This document shows, in pieces, positions 33,243 to 45,119 of a stretch of 64,000 bases of DNA (its first letter is position 1; each line of letters begins with the position of its first letter). The notes beneath the pieces were generated by a model. The model saw only the letters and a program-made list of their open reading frames with translations. It was not told the origin of the DNA and ran no database searches. The stretch spans positions 443,501-507,500 of the forward strand of contig JBBDHG010000062.1 in NCBI GenBank assembly GCA_037951165.1, read 5' to 3'. Position numbers and translations under genes: made by a program. Source of the DNA: Lophius americanus. Its lineage: Eukaryota > Chordata > Actinopteri > Lophiiformes > Lophiidae.

Positions 33243-34043
33243 AAGCTAGGCTTACACTGTATGACTTTTGAGTATTAGCCGTTTAATTTCACTGTACGAA
33301 TCTAACATTTGCAGAAGCTCAATGTACACTGTACGACCCGTCCGGCTCCTGAAACCTGTTGTCGCTATTTATAATTGTCGTTAAAGTTCTGTTTGAAAGC
33401 TCTGAGTCATAAAAAAGTTTGTTTGTCAGCAACATTCTACCAAGACAGAAACGAGTTGTTTTGATTATTATTTGCCATCCTGTGTGCCAAACTTCTCTTC
33501 CTATTTTCTTTTTTTTAAGTATTCGGCATATCTGAACTCGCAGGCGTCCAAAACACCGTTGACAGTTTTGCCTGTCTATTCAGCAGAGATAATTGTGGGT
33601 AAGCAAACTACGTTTGACTATATAGAGTGTTAACTTTACAGCTATCACCGTTCTGACAGCCGTGAACCTCTCTTATTCGTCCTTTCTTATCAGCCTCACA
33701 GTGCCCTTTCTACTTTATTACTTCTTATTTTTATTATTACAACGCGTCATATCCCTATGGCAGCTCAGACGCTCCGTCATTTCTCACAGGCGCGGTGAGA
33801 AAGGAAGGCGCTGACGTCAGCCTATCGAATCGAGACCCTGCCAAAATTATTGACCCTCCAGAAAATCTCTTGATTGTCCGACCCTTGTAGGGGGCTGCTT
33901 ATCAGGCACCCGTGACCCGTGACCCGTGTCGTACACTGCACGACATTTCGACAAAGGGCCGACACCGTCAAACGGCCGGACAGTCCTGAGGCTCATTTGC
34001 AAGTGTGAATCGGGCTCAAATCGTAGAGTGTAGGCCCGGCTAC
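33243..34043. mobile_element. ~800-bp DNA transposon with CTAGGCTTACACTG-type TIRs
   Basis: The left end aagctaggcttacactgtat and the reverse complement of the right end, tagccgggcctacactctac, match at most positions. The core contains further dispersed 'cactgtacgac' / 'gtcgtacactgcacgac' words in inverted order, a feature of foldback-rich non-autonomous elements. It also contains a perfect 12-bp palindrome gctgacgtcagc at 33810-33821 (a CRE core) and a short tandem gacccgt(g) at 33910-33926. The flanks end in ..tgtg and ..tgtg, compatible with a decayed 8-bp hAT duplication. No transposase frame remains. Confidence 0.7.
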
Positions 34044-34735
34044 AAATGTGAGAAATCAATAAATATATTTGAGAATACTTGCCATGTTTTTCCGTACCCA
34101 TACAGATATTTTATCTCACTTTGTATCTAAGTTGGCATACAGTTATATGTGCAGACCTTATCTTTCTCAACCTTGGCCTCGCATTCTTTCATAATGTCTA
34201 TTTAACAAAAATAGCTACTGATGAAAAACTCATTGAGTTAACACATAGGACAGCTGGTAGACAGATTGTCTAGAAACTGTTTGATTCAAGGATACGTGTA
34301 CATAAGAAAAAAACACTAATCAAAAAGGAGTGCACATAATTACCACTTAAAGATAGAAAAAAAATGCTTTTGGTAGTCAGACAAAACAGCAAATTCTAAA
34401 TGTCTAGTTAGTTTGTGTGAAACGGACACCGGCATATGTAAAGGAAATGAAAAGGAGTAGACAAATATAAATGAAAGATGCAGTCGCAGAGAGGTCAAAC
34501 TGTCTACTGTAGTCATATAATTCTGTAATTTTCTTTATATTCTGAAAACTATTTTGCATCAAAACTCATGCTATCATGCAGAGGTATAATTATGTAAAGA
34601 AAAATTGTTCCTGTATTAACACATCCATTAGCTGCATTGGTTCAATAATGATTTGTATTTGTTCTTAGAAGAGTACGGAATCGTCATCGCCGTTGCAGTG
34701 CCCAGGTCCTTCGTGTTCACGCGAAAACTCAAAAA
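34044..34735. other. Intergenic spacer
   Basis: AT-rich, nothing recognised. Confidence 0.4.
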
Positions 34736-34737
34736 CT

Positions 34738-35115
34738 GTTTCATGTATCATTTCTATATTGTATACCCATATAGACCTTAATGCAAGGAACAAGTATGTT
34801 TCATATACTAAGGGCAGCTTTATTTCCAATAGTTTTCGGGCCATAATTTCTCAACTGTTGGTCCGATTTATTCCAAACTTGGCGGCTATGAATCATCTCC
34901 AGGACGTCCATGTTTTACTTTAATAGTGCATATTTTTAGTTTAATTTTTTTTTTTTTTTTTTTTTGAATGACATTTTTTCAAATGAAAAATCCTACTTCC
35001 TGTACAGAACAGTAATCCAATTAAGTTGGAATTTAATGTTTTTGAATGACTCAAGGAGATCTATCATTTTTTTATCATGGTTTCTTCTAATAATTCAGAT
35101 TTTATTCACCAGATC
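34738..35115 (+). repeat. Repeat E, copy 3, two tandem subunits
   Basis: First subunit: 'tagaccttaatgcaagg', 'actaagggcagctttattt', 'gggccataatttctcaac' and 'ggtccgatttattcc'. After a 20-base T run, a second subunit repeats the latter half: 'caattaagttggaatttaatg', 'ggagatctatcat' and 'taataattcagattttattc'. Open frames of 76 and 93 codons arise from it and lack meaning. Confidence 0.7.
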
Positions 35116-35690
35116 GACTTTTTTCACAAAAAACTACAAAACCCTGCAGACATTACTTCATATTTTATTTGAGAATTTGAAGCAGGGGGATTGCTTGTAC
35201 AAATCAGGGGATTGGGGACTCTTGTTGTCGGGGACGACTGCATAGGCATAGATTAGGTCTGAAATTAAAATTGGTTTAACAGAAGTTGCAAAATTTATAA
35301 TAAAGCATTAGATGTTAGCTGTTGCCTTGTTGCAATGACTTCGACCTTATCCCCCCTCTCCTCAAATGCTGATCAATCAGGCACGGAAAAGCTGGTAGTT
35401 TGAATGATTGCTGACTTTAATATAATCTGCAACAGTGGTTACTGCCGCATTAAGAGCTGTTAAAGACGCAGTTGGGTCTGCAGAGAATTTCTCCAGTGCC
35501 TTCTACCTTCGTGTCAAAAAGCGCCATAACTTTTGACCGTAAACACTGACTAATGACGTTAATTGGTTGATGTTTTGTCATAGTTTTAGTCAGCGTAATA
35601 AAAGCTCATTTACATCGATGCAGGTTTCTTTTTTTTTAAATGAGGCAGGTGGAAATTTGACTTGATTGTACAAAGCTTCAAAAACATCTC
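35116..35690. other. Intergenic spacer
   Basis: Nothing recognised apart from a T run near 35627. Confidence 0.4.
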
Positions 35691-35965
35691 TCCAGGGGTA
35701 CGTCTGTTAGCGAGCAGAAGGCAGATGGAGAACTGAACTAGCTCGCTACCAACACCTTACTTACTTAATTGGTTACCGACAGTGCTTGTCATCACGGGCA
35801 TGGCAGCTAGCAAAAGCACAGGGCAAGCGGAGATTTGGCCTAATTAGACAGGGTTTCATAGTCATACCTCCAGGGGAACGGCCAATTGCGGGCACTCATC
35901 GCGTCTCGCTTTCCACTTGTGGAATAATTGCCCAAAATGCTTTTAAAAACTAAGTCTAAACAGGG
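35691..35965. promoter_or_regulatory. Candidate conserved noncoding block
   Basis: A non-repetitive, balanced stretch with homeobox-type cores (cctaattagac, ttaattggtt, ggccaattgcggg). The call rests on composition and motif density only. Confidence 0.25.
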
Positions 35966-37930
35966 TCACGGATGCAAAATTCAGACATGGTGGGCGGCGA
36001 GTTTTAAATACTTTATTGCAATAAATCATACCATTTGCTGATGATCAACAGTGCCTGCACAGCAGCATGAACAAACGCAACACAAGATAGCTGAGATAGC
36101 TACCACTTTGACGGAGTGTTTGTGGACCAGCAGCTTTATAGGTGTTGCGTGAGTTGACAGCTTGATGCATGAGAGAGTTCAGGTTATATATCTGTGAGTT
36201 GGTTGCAGGAGAGGTACAAATGGTCACGCTCAGCTGAAACGCACACGGAAAGAGAGAGTTGGAGAAGACAAGCAAAAATCAGACACACAAGAATAAAGGA
36301 TATAGTGGATAAACCAGGAATGAGAATGTGACACTGCCAGAAAAAAAAAACATATTTTTCTGGACCTTGCCCATGAAAGCTACACATTTGACAATTACAA
36401 ATGTTGTAAATCCCTGAACTGTAAAGTCAAATGCCGTAATCAACCAAGGGATAGGCCAACTCCCAGTGTTGCAGCCAAAGCAGTTTTTTAATGAATTAAG
36501 TATTAAGTATTTTTAAGCAGTAGAGCAGTTTTTAATTAATTTATAAATAATTTAATCACAAGAATTACAAGACAATATACCTAAAAAATACACAAGCAGC
36601 TAGACAAACTTTAACAAAACAAAACAAAAAACAGTGAGGAGGCCTACCATAGGGAGAGAGAGAGAGGGGGAGAGAGAGAGAGAGAGATGCAGTATAGAGA
36701 CAGAACACAATGTGAAGGTAGGAAACATTATCTGACTAACAACACACACGACACTGGACAAAGCAATATTGTGCTTCAGTAGCCTATAGATAGTTTGACA
36801 AATTTTGAATTCAAACGCACAGATTTTTTTTTGCACTTTTATATCTGCTCATTAAATTATGAGTACACCAACAGAGTGGTAGTGGTTATTGAGTTGCTCG
36901 ATACTTCTGGATATATGGATATTTGTCACTAAGAGCATGATGGGAGTTTTAAAAGAGGTAATGGGTCAGCTGGGGGATTCAATCATTGTTGGATTGATTT
37001 TCCACAAAACAAAGGAAAACAATTACGGGCCTGAGGGCAGAGCTGTGTGTCTTGTGTTAAACGACACTGGGATGTGCTATCGATCCACCCTCATTCCCAC
37101 ACATTGGTCAACACTTAGCATTCAAACGTGCTAAATTGCTCTAACCCATGGTAGCGCAATGCCTTTTGGGTAAATAGGATTCGACACAAAAAAAGTTGAA
37201 TGATGGATTGGTGGAACAAGTTACTGATACGACAATCTGCGCCCAGTGTTTTGGCATGTGTGTAAAGGTGGGAATGATTAATGTTCGCAGGAATGAGGAG
37301 AAAGAAGAAATAAAATTTAAAACTCAAAAGTCAGGAGAGTGCATTCCTCTACCAAAGGAAACATTTTCAACTAGAACTAAGCTGTCGTACCCGTTAGCAA
37401 GGTTGTACCACCAAACCTCCCAAGCTACCAAGCAAAAAGATTGAAAACCTTAAATTAAACATGAAATTATTTCCACAGTTTCTTTACAAATAAAAAAAGG
37501 ACCCCTGGTATTGATAATCTTGGTGGTCGGCTCAGACCACGTTGTCCCGATATTAATTAATAATCATTAATATAATAATCTAAGTAGATCTGGAAATCTC
37601 CTGACCTTTTTTTTGTTCACTACCAGAACATTGTCCTGCGCTGTCTTTATTGAATTAAAAAGTTGTTGACCGGACTCTCCAAGAGTTAGTCTCATTTAAG
37701 GCCGTCTTTGATTTAAGACACATGCATATTTGGCTGGCGATGCTACGTTTTATTTATATGTAATTCAATTAACTTATTTTGTCGAAAAGGAATTAATAAA
37801 AAATCAGGTTTTATTCAAACATAAAAAAAATATTTATCATTTTTTTTAAGTAGACTATTTCTAAAAACTTTTTTTTAACATTTTGAATTCCTTAAGTTTC
37901 ATCAAAATTAATTATTCTGAAGTGATAGGA
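35966..37930. other. Intergenic, nothing recognised
   Basis: Includes a GA microsatellite at 36653-36687 (gagagagagaggggg). ORFs at 36045-36387, 36889-37134 and 37115-37444 lack family features. Confidence 0.4.
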
Positions 37931-37934
37931 CCAA

Positions 37935-38725
37935 ACATAGGCAATAGGCAATAACATCAGGGAGAGGAAGACCTCGACCCAGAAGGAAATGCGGAACCTG
38001 GAGGAGGAGGATCGAAGATCATGATCTAGCGATCCAGGGAGCCTGAACTAAACTGGGGAAAATCTGTGGAGATTAGAGCCTTTTCACACCTCCTTCCTGC
38101 TACAATCAGTTCGTGACACACTGCCTACCCCTACACTCGTGCATAAGTGGGGCATGAGAGAGGACCAACTGGGAATTCTGTGTGAGAGACAACTTGGCTC
38201 AAATCCTGAAATCTTGGTTTTAAATCAGCATTGATCGAAGGGAGATACAGGTGGTAAATTTACAAGGTGCCCATGATACTTGCCAACATCCTGGAGCAGG
38301 AGAGATGCAAGAAACGCCAACCACATGGGGAAACTTCAAAAACAGAGCTTGTAAGTGACGTAGTAAAGACACCAACTACAGCAACAACGAGAAGCAGACT
38401 ACTACAGCAAGCCCATTCCTGGGAAATGAGGGTAGACCTGGGAGGAAGGCTGCAGTTCTCCCAGGTCTGGACAACCTGGGGGAACTCATAACTCTGAGGC
38501 CAGATATTATCCTGCAGTCTGAAGAGGCAAAATAAATCATCCTTTTAGAGCTAACTGTCCCTGAGGAAGGAAGTTACGACCAGGGCTTTGAAAGAAAGAC
38601 TGCCAAGAACCAGGACCTCTTGGATGATAGTAGGGGGAAAAGATGGCAGGGTTGGCTTGTTACAGTTCAGGGTTGAAACACCCGAGGAACGTTGGAAACC
38701 GTCTGAACACATCGGGTCCTCTTGG
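37935..38725 (+). mobile_element. Decayed LINE, post-RT C-terminal domain
   Basis: Plus-strand reading gives 'LPTPTLVHKWGMREDQLGIL' (about 38124). Then comes a broken zinc-knuckle region, 'LANILEQERCKKRQPHG' (about 38280), 'WEMRVDLGGRLQFSQV' (about 38420), 'LRPDIILQSEEAK', and finally 'LELTVPEEGSYDQGFERKTAK..' followed by 'YQDLLDD'. This is the C-terminal nuclease-like region found in several fish and cnidarian non-LTR elements. The 74-codon frame at 38267-38491 is the largest intact piece. Clade unknown. Frameshifts are frequent. Confidence 0.7.
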
Positions 38726-38864
38726 CCCCTCCTCTTGGCCCCCTTAAAAGTGAACGAATAGAAGCATCGACAGTTGTAGACACTTACACCGTCAGGAGGG
38801 TGTCAATAAAATAAAAACATCCTCCTTGTGCTCTCGACATCCCACAAGTGAGATTGTTAAAAAA

Positions 38865-39255
38865 AAAATGGAACAGTCAGACCCCCCTTCTCTCCATCAT
38901 CAACATGTTGGTCTCGTCCGGCTCTGTCACTTATTGTTTTAAAAATTCAACTGCCAACCTCTTATGAAAAAAAAAAATTGAATCCCATCTCTTTTGATAT
39001 TTTCCGACCAATTTCTAAACTTTTGCTTTTCAAAGTCTTTGAGAGAGTTGAGCCCAACAGCTAATTTCATTTTTACACACAACTGAGCTCCACCAGACCT
39101 TCCAGTCTTGCTTTTAGGTCCAACCACATTCTACAGAAACTGATCCTGAGACCTGAGACTGATGAAAGACTTTATTAAAGCTGTTGAAACCGGACAATCC
39201 TGAGTTCTAGTCCTGCTGGACTTAAGTGAAGCTCGTGATGCTGTCATTCATTTAT
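38865..39255 (+). mobile_element. Decayed L2-clade LINE, RT N-terminal part
   Basis: In shifting frames it shows 'NFRPISKLLLFKVFERVEPQ', 'QLISFLHTTELHQTFQSCF', 'HSTETDPE' and 'SSVLVLLDLSEARDAVIH'. These correspond to the L2 blocks FRPISKLPFLSK.LEK, FQSGFR..HSTETAL and LLDLSAAFDTVDH. Minus-strand ORFs over it are shadows. Confidence 0.75.
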
Positions 39256-39294
39256 ATCTCCGAAAAGTCACTGCAGATCCTTCCTGTTAACGTG

Positions 39295-39540
39295 ATAACT
39301 CAAAAAACATATCATGGATCCTTTTGAAATTTAAGACACACAGACCTTAGTGCGAGGAAGTACTTAAGTCTTTTGGGGAACGTTTGGTTGTATATATCAG
39401 ACACTAGGGGGAGCTTTATCTCCAAAATTTCTCAACCAATGATTGACATGGTCTCAACCAATTTAGTTCAAACTTGTTGCAAATGATTTCATTCGAGAAT
39501 ATGTATCTTGTATAGATCAATATTTGCCCAAATAGTTTAT
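39295..39540 (+). repeat. Repeat E, copy 4
   Basis: Contains 'tatcatggatccttttgaaa', 'cacagaccttagtgcgagg', 'cagacactagggggagcttt' and 'tctcaaccaatttagttcaa'. This is the best-preserved first subunit. It ends at the giant microsatellite. Confidence 0.75.
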
Positions 39541-39589
39541 AGTTTACTCAGCAAGGGGGTTTTTTTCTATTTTTTTTGTACTACATTTT

Positions 39590-40017
<428 letters not shown>

Positions 40018-40935
40018 AACATTGTTTATATTTTTGAAAAATTCTAGTTGCAAAGGTTTTTACTTCAAACATTGTGGCCATTTAAAACCTTTATTTTAAA
40101 TTAAAAATCTTAACTCAGCCTTTAGTATCTTTAGCTCTACCTCTTCCAACTAGAAACGGGAAAGATTAAGTGATCGTATGTTCGTCCATAAGATATCTGA
40201 AAAGGTTCCCAACAGAATTTGCTGATGTTTTGGTCCGGGCAGGACAGTGAGCAGTTGACTACTTGTGGCACTTTCTTTAACAAAGCCTTTTTAAAATAAA
40301 AAGGAAAAGAAGCTTTGTTACATTTTACTAGCATAACATAAAATCATAATAAGATAAAAAAAAAACAACAACAACAACAACACAATAGTAATACCAGAGC
40401 AAAACTGTGTGGGCTAAAAAACACAACAAAAATATCCATGGACAACTCACAATATTCCATTCTGCAAAAATGGATTGAGATCTGGATCCTAATTGGTAGA
40501 ACTTAAGCCCCAGTGTTTCAGATGCAGTCGTGGTTGCACAGCTGTAGATAAATGCGAACGGTATCTCAGAGATTCACAGCTAAGTATGAACAGTTGTTTT
40601 TGTGTGTTGCCGCCTTTGGAACCGGGAAAAAGAACAGACAAATACATAATTCCGTAATAACTATAACTCCAAACCTTTAACTGTCTTGTTTTCAAATGAT
40701 CAAGGGATGTCTGCTTTGCATTCCCAGCTGAGGTTTCCCCTAATTGAGATACACATCACTTACTGTCTACAAGCACTAACATTGCTGACATTAGTGTGGA
40801 CCTATCCCAGCAGACATTTGGTGAAAGGCGGGGTTAACACTGCAACATTCACAACTTTGTCCCAGTTTTAACACAAAGAAAATAATTTTCAATGGCTTCA
40901 GCCAATTTCTAATTTAAAAAATTTACCCTTTTTAA
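40018..40935. other. Intergenic spacer
   Basis: Includes a short (ACA)n tract at 40362-40382. No gene recognised. Confidence 0.4.
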
Positions 40936-41012
40936 CATGTTTTTGGACTGTGGGAGGAATCTGGAGAACCTTAAGAGAACTCAATCAAAAAAAGTGAAGA
41001 TTTGCGATGTCC
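40936..41012. repeat. Fragment of a common fish interspersed repeat (TGTGGGAGGAA motif)
   Basis: 'ttttggactgtgggaggaat' followed by 'ctggagaacc' is a phrase very frequent in teleost interspersed repeats. The rest of the element is too decayed to delimit. Confidence 0.45.
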
Positions 41013-41305
41013 ACGGAGAAAAAGTGAAGTCCAGGGGCATCATTTCTGAACATTGTGCACAAAAGATGGGGTACATAACATTCAACACAAGGAATTATAA
41101 TAAACAAGCACAAAGAAAAAAGATGTAAGATGTCCATTCAGCCATGTAAACTCTGATGTATCCATATAAGCTGGAGAATTTTACAACTGGGACTCTAAAC
41201 AGAGAAGGAGGCAGCGCCAGAATCTGCAGGAATAGTGGTTTAAAAGTGAAAAGTTGGTGCAAATGCTATGCACTCGATACACTTTTACTGAGGTGTTTAG
41301 TTTAC
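41013..41305. other. Intergenic spacer
   Basis: Nothing recognised. Confidence 0.35.
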
Positions 41306-41430
41306 CTGGCTATTTTAAAATAGCCAGCTTAATGAATAGTTTTGGTATCTTTGCAACATAATTTGACGACATGGGATGTAGTCAACTTCTCAAGTCACCT
41401 TAGACTTGAGAAGTTGCCACATTTGGCAAC
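41306..41430. repeat. Cluster of three palindromes
   Basis: 41306-41327 is a perfect 22-bp loopless palindrome (ctggctatttt/aaaatagccag). 41383-41396 and 41403-41416 form a perfect 14-bp stem with a 6-nt loop. 41413-41419 and 41424-41430 form a 7-bp stem with a 4-nt loop that overlaps the previous right arm. Confidence 0.9.
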
Positions 41431-42210
41431 TGGAAACTCCAAAGACAGGTTTCAAGAAGCTGAAACAGTTCCTAAGCAACAATATACAACTGATAATGGA
41501 GTTTACTTTCACAGTAGTGTACTCGAAAACCGAGGGGAAATTACCAAAACCACTGCAATTGATTGCATCTTACTAACAGAGCAGTGGCAAACGCTGTATA
41601 GCAGCACTGTTCCTCCATGCAGATTGCGTTTCGGTGCTCGTGTCCTCTTTTGCACGTATTTAAATAAGGTATTTAGGTTTAAATGAGGTATTATGCATAC
41701 ATGTGTGGCATTTCTATGCGAATGATCCTCATTGCTAAAAAGGACTTGTTCACATCCAATTACCATTACATCATTATGGCATTCAGAGGCCAGGCATGCT
41801 CCTGATCGGCTATTTCGAACGAGAATATCACTTTTTGATTAAACTGAATCTGAATTCATTTGAATAGCAGAAGGGAAATTGCAGGAAATTGATGGGACCT
41901 AGCAAAAAATGGATAGTATCTCAACAGAGTGGGCCGTGTTTAGCCTAAACATTCAGCACCATGGACAGCTCTGCTCAAGCACTTTTATTTGGGAATGCGA
42001 TGACAAACAAGGGATGCATAGGCAGAAGGTAGTTGTGTTATGATAAATAAAATGGTGTACACCTACCATGCTTAACATTTTTAAAAATTCATTAGAGAAA
42101 AAAAAAAATTCTTGTCCGCACAATTTTTTTTCTTTTTCTCAAAGGAACTTTAGGGACTGAAACTGCCCCTGACTGAAACCTTAGGATCACAAATAATTAA
42201 ATGATGGCCG
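41431..42210. other. Intergenic spacer
   Basis: The 114-codon frame at 41342-41686, which begins within the palindrome cluster, has no family signature. Confidence 0.4.
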
Positions 42211-42214
42211 CAGA

Positions 42215-43480
42215 TGTGATGTGAATACTTTATTCTGGTTCTGCTGGTTATAAGTGCTGCCTTTGACACTATAGATCATAAAGGTATGATCGAAAGGCTA
42301 AGACAGTGGGTGGGTGTATCAGCAAGTGCACTGGACTGACGAAAGCACATACAGCTCTTCTGTCTTACGGTTTACCACAGGGTCGTATCCTAAGTCTTCT
42401 TATATTTTCTTCATACATGCTTCCCTTTGGACATATATCAGTCAAATTGGAGGTGTATCTTATCAATGCTGCGCTTATGATATTCAGCTGTACGTTTCTT
42501 ACAGGCCTGATGACCCTTAAAAAATCTAAATCTTTTGATCACATCATCACTCCAGATAACTAAACAACCGGTGTGTTGGAGCCCTTTTCTCAGCATTACA
42601 GTCTAATTTAAATAACCTTAGTTTTTTTTGTGATCAGCATCTGCACTTTGATGACCATGTAAAAATCTCCATCTCGCACATTCTTCTACCATCTCAGAAT
42701 TATAACCAAACTGAGGTCATGGGAATCCAAACCTGAGCTGGAGATAATGCATGCCTTCATACCCTCTCGTTTGGATCACTGCAACTCTCTTTGTCCGAAA
42801 AAGTCTTCTTCAATCTTCTTCAGTTAGTTCACAATGCAGGGAATGACAACTAGATTCAGTAAATCACCTCACATCACACCGTTCTTGCATTCTTTATACT
42901 GGCTTCCTATCGATTTCAGATGCCAGTTCACAGTTTTCATTCTGACATTTAAAGCACTTAATGGTCAGGCACCTGAATACATTTGTGATCTTCTTCATCC
43001 TCTTCTTTTATCCTCAGTTGGTCTTTTCTTTCTACTGACCAGGGCCTACTGACGGTCTCACGCTACTGACGGTGGCTCCTCCTCCATGGAACTCTCTTCC
43101 ATCAGGCCTACAGTCTGCAGCTTCCTTTGACATCTTTAAAAAGCTACTGAAGACAGACCTTTTAAACAAGCTTTTATTTCCACTTGTGTTCGTGTTTACC
43201 ATGGATACTGATTTGGTGATTTAGTCCTCGAATGTATGATACCCGTAAACATTTTATTCCTCTCGTTATATTTGCGCCTTACACAAATAACAGTGTAATT
43301 TATTGTCATTTAGGAATATATTGTGTCATATCTACTTGTATATTTGTTTTTCTTGTTTTTAATGTTTGTTTGTTCTTATGGAATGTTCTTTTTTTTTTTG
43401 TGAAGCACTTTGTAAAATTATTTCTTTGAAAAGTGCTATACCAAACAAATGTATTATTATTATTATTATTATTAATAATA
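42215..43480 (+). mobile_element. L2-clade LINE, RT domain to 3' tail, decayed
   Basis: In order: 'LVLLVISAAFDTIDHKGMIE' (42235), 'GLPQGRILSLLIFSSYMLPF' (about 42368), 'CCAYDIQLYVSY' (the YADDTQLYIS catalytic block, about 42466, with the catalytic YADD changed to AYDI), 'FHHLRIITKLRS' (about 42685), 'LDHCNSL', 'KSPHITPFLHSLYWLPIDFR' (42855) and 'LNGQAPEYICDLL'. A 3' UTR with 'gcactttgtaaaa' and 'gaaaagtgctata' follows. The (TTA)n tail at 43452-43478 closes the element. The frames are broken repeatedly. Another L2 subfamily than the 9-kb copy. Confidence 0.9.
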
Positions 43481-43489
43481 ATAATTATC

Positions 43490-43725
43490 TTTATAAGGCC
43501 TCGCCTTTGGTGGCCAGTGTAACTGTGTAAACAGTTCCTGGAAGATTAAGGCATCGATGCCACTGACTGGTCCTCACATTTCGAACTTAATCCAGTTGAG
43601 AGCCTTTGGAACATTTTGTATAATGCGTTTGATGCCGCTACAGAGACACAGATTGTTCAGATTGTTCAGGAGCTCATTGATGAATTTGTTTTCCATATCA
43701 CCATGTCTTCCCAATGAATTACAAA
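43490..43725 (+). mobile_element. Tc1/mariner transposase C-terminus, plus strand
   Basis: The plus-strand frame around 43553-43716 reads 'DATDWSSHFELNPVESLWNI' and then 'QELIDEFVFHITMSSQ'. This is the Tc1-type end of the catalytic domain, normally DW...SPDLNPIEHLWD, where the glutamate after NP is the third catalytic acid. Truncated on the left by the L2 tail. It is followed at 43735 by the terminus of an oppositely oriented element. Confidence 0.6.
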
Positions 43726-43734
43726 ATGTTCACT

Positions 43735-44330
43735 GCTCAAAATAAAAAAAAATCACACTTGAATCATAGATCTGTTCTTGATTGAAAATCTTTAGTGATA
43801 TACAGTGTGTAATTAATTGAGGTCAAAATTATGTAAGAACGTTCAGTGGGAACTAAAATCATGAAACCTATGAGGGCTGGATTTTAAAACAGACCCAGCA
43901 TCAAAGTGAAAAACTGAGATCAAAGGCTGATCCACCCAATGTGAATTTCAGCTCAGCAACTCATAATGTGACTCGATAGTGGGTTTGTGCCTCCAAGCAC
44001 CTTTTCTGCACTACTGATAACATCTGGAAAGTCACCTGATGAGATGGAGGAAGTTCCTCAGTTGGATCCGGGTCTGGGGAATGTGAGGCCTTAAATATCT
44101 TCATCATGCAGGAATTGTCCTTCACCATGAGGAAAGCAGCGTCCACTGCACTAGTCTAAGGTTTGAAAAAGGATCGGAGGATTTCATCCTGGTACCTAAC
44201 AGCAGTTAGAGTACAATTGGCTAACACGGGGAGGTCTGTGAGGTCCACTTCTCCAGACCATCAGTGACGCATCTCCAGAAATCTTGCTGCACAGTGCTGG
44301 GCTGTGAGGTCACACCGGCGCACACTGTTC
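43735..44330 (-). mobile_element. Tc1/mariner-like element, minus strand, decayed
   Basis: The left end 'cactgctcaaaataaa' is a TIR of the family seen in the MITE at 27030. Inside, the minus-strand frame 44146-43961 contains 'SHSPDPDPTEELPPSHQVTF' and 'CLEAQTHYRV', matching the SPDLNPIE / RPHQV.. end of the transposase. Upstream lies 'RYQDEILRSFF' (about 44195-44165). The right end cannot be located. Stops throughout, inactive. Confidence 0.6.
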
Positions 44331-44845
44331 CTGTCTCCTGGTACCTTCTCCATTCTCTTTAAGACCGTGGTAGGAAACATGTCAAACCCTCTTGAGATGG
44401 TGGTCCTGGTGTCCATACTGCAAATTCATGGTTGTGGCGTTGACTCCTCTGTTCCCTGGTCTTGGATTGACTCTTGCGGGACATTTTTGTAGTCATGGCT
44501 TTGTCTGTAGCTCACGGTGTGGCCCTGTTTATGACAGCGTTTCCTCGGGGTTGTTGTTTCTGAACTTCCTGTTTTGCTGAGTACAGATCTTCTTTTAATT
44601 TTTTACACAATATCACTATCAATATGTGTGTCTATTTGGGTGTAGTGGTGGCAGTGGGGGTTATTATATATTTTCTTATTTTGTAAGCCACTTTGTGTCG
44701 TATTTTATTTGTATGAAAAGTGCTATATAGATAAGGTCTGATCGACTGATCGATTGTTATTTCTCATTTTAGTATTTATGTCAACTAAAGATCAGTTATT
44801 ATGAATCATCATTGTTGCTGACGCTGACGATGATGAGGCAGATCC
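44331..44845. other. Spacer, possibly tail of the minus-strand Tc1 copy
   Basis: No clear signature. 44590-44745 is AT-rich with a 'gaaaagtgctatatagataa' phrase reminiscent of LINE/SINE 3' ends. Confidence 0.35.
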
Positions 44846-44849
44846 TTCA

Positions 44850-45085
44850 AAAATAATTTGACGGACCGGATTTTCAAATTCTATACTCTTGTAGACTTTA
44901 GTGGGAGGAAGTACTTTATAGTCTTTCAGTTGTATATTTTCGGCACTACGGAAAGCTTTAGTTCCAAAAGTTTTCAGGCCATAATATCTCTACCATTAGT
45001 TCGATTTAGTTCAAATTTGATGCGTATGAATCGACATGATCTATCTTATGTACCCCGTGATTTACTCTAATATTTCATATTTTAC
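44850..45085 (+). repeat. Repeat E, copy 5
   Basis: Contains 'tttcaaattctatactc', 'tagactttagtgggaggaag', 'cactacggaaagcttta', 'aggccataatatctctacc' and 'agttcgatttagttcaaatt', then 'catgatctatctta' and 'tttactctaatatttcat'. It bridges first- and second-subunit words in one copy. Confidence 0.7.
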
Positions 45086-45119
45086 TCACTGTTCTGAGTA
45101 ATGGGGATTGTGGAAAATA

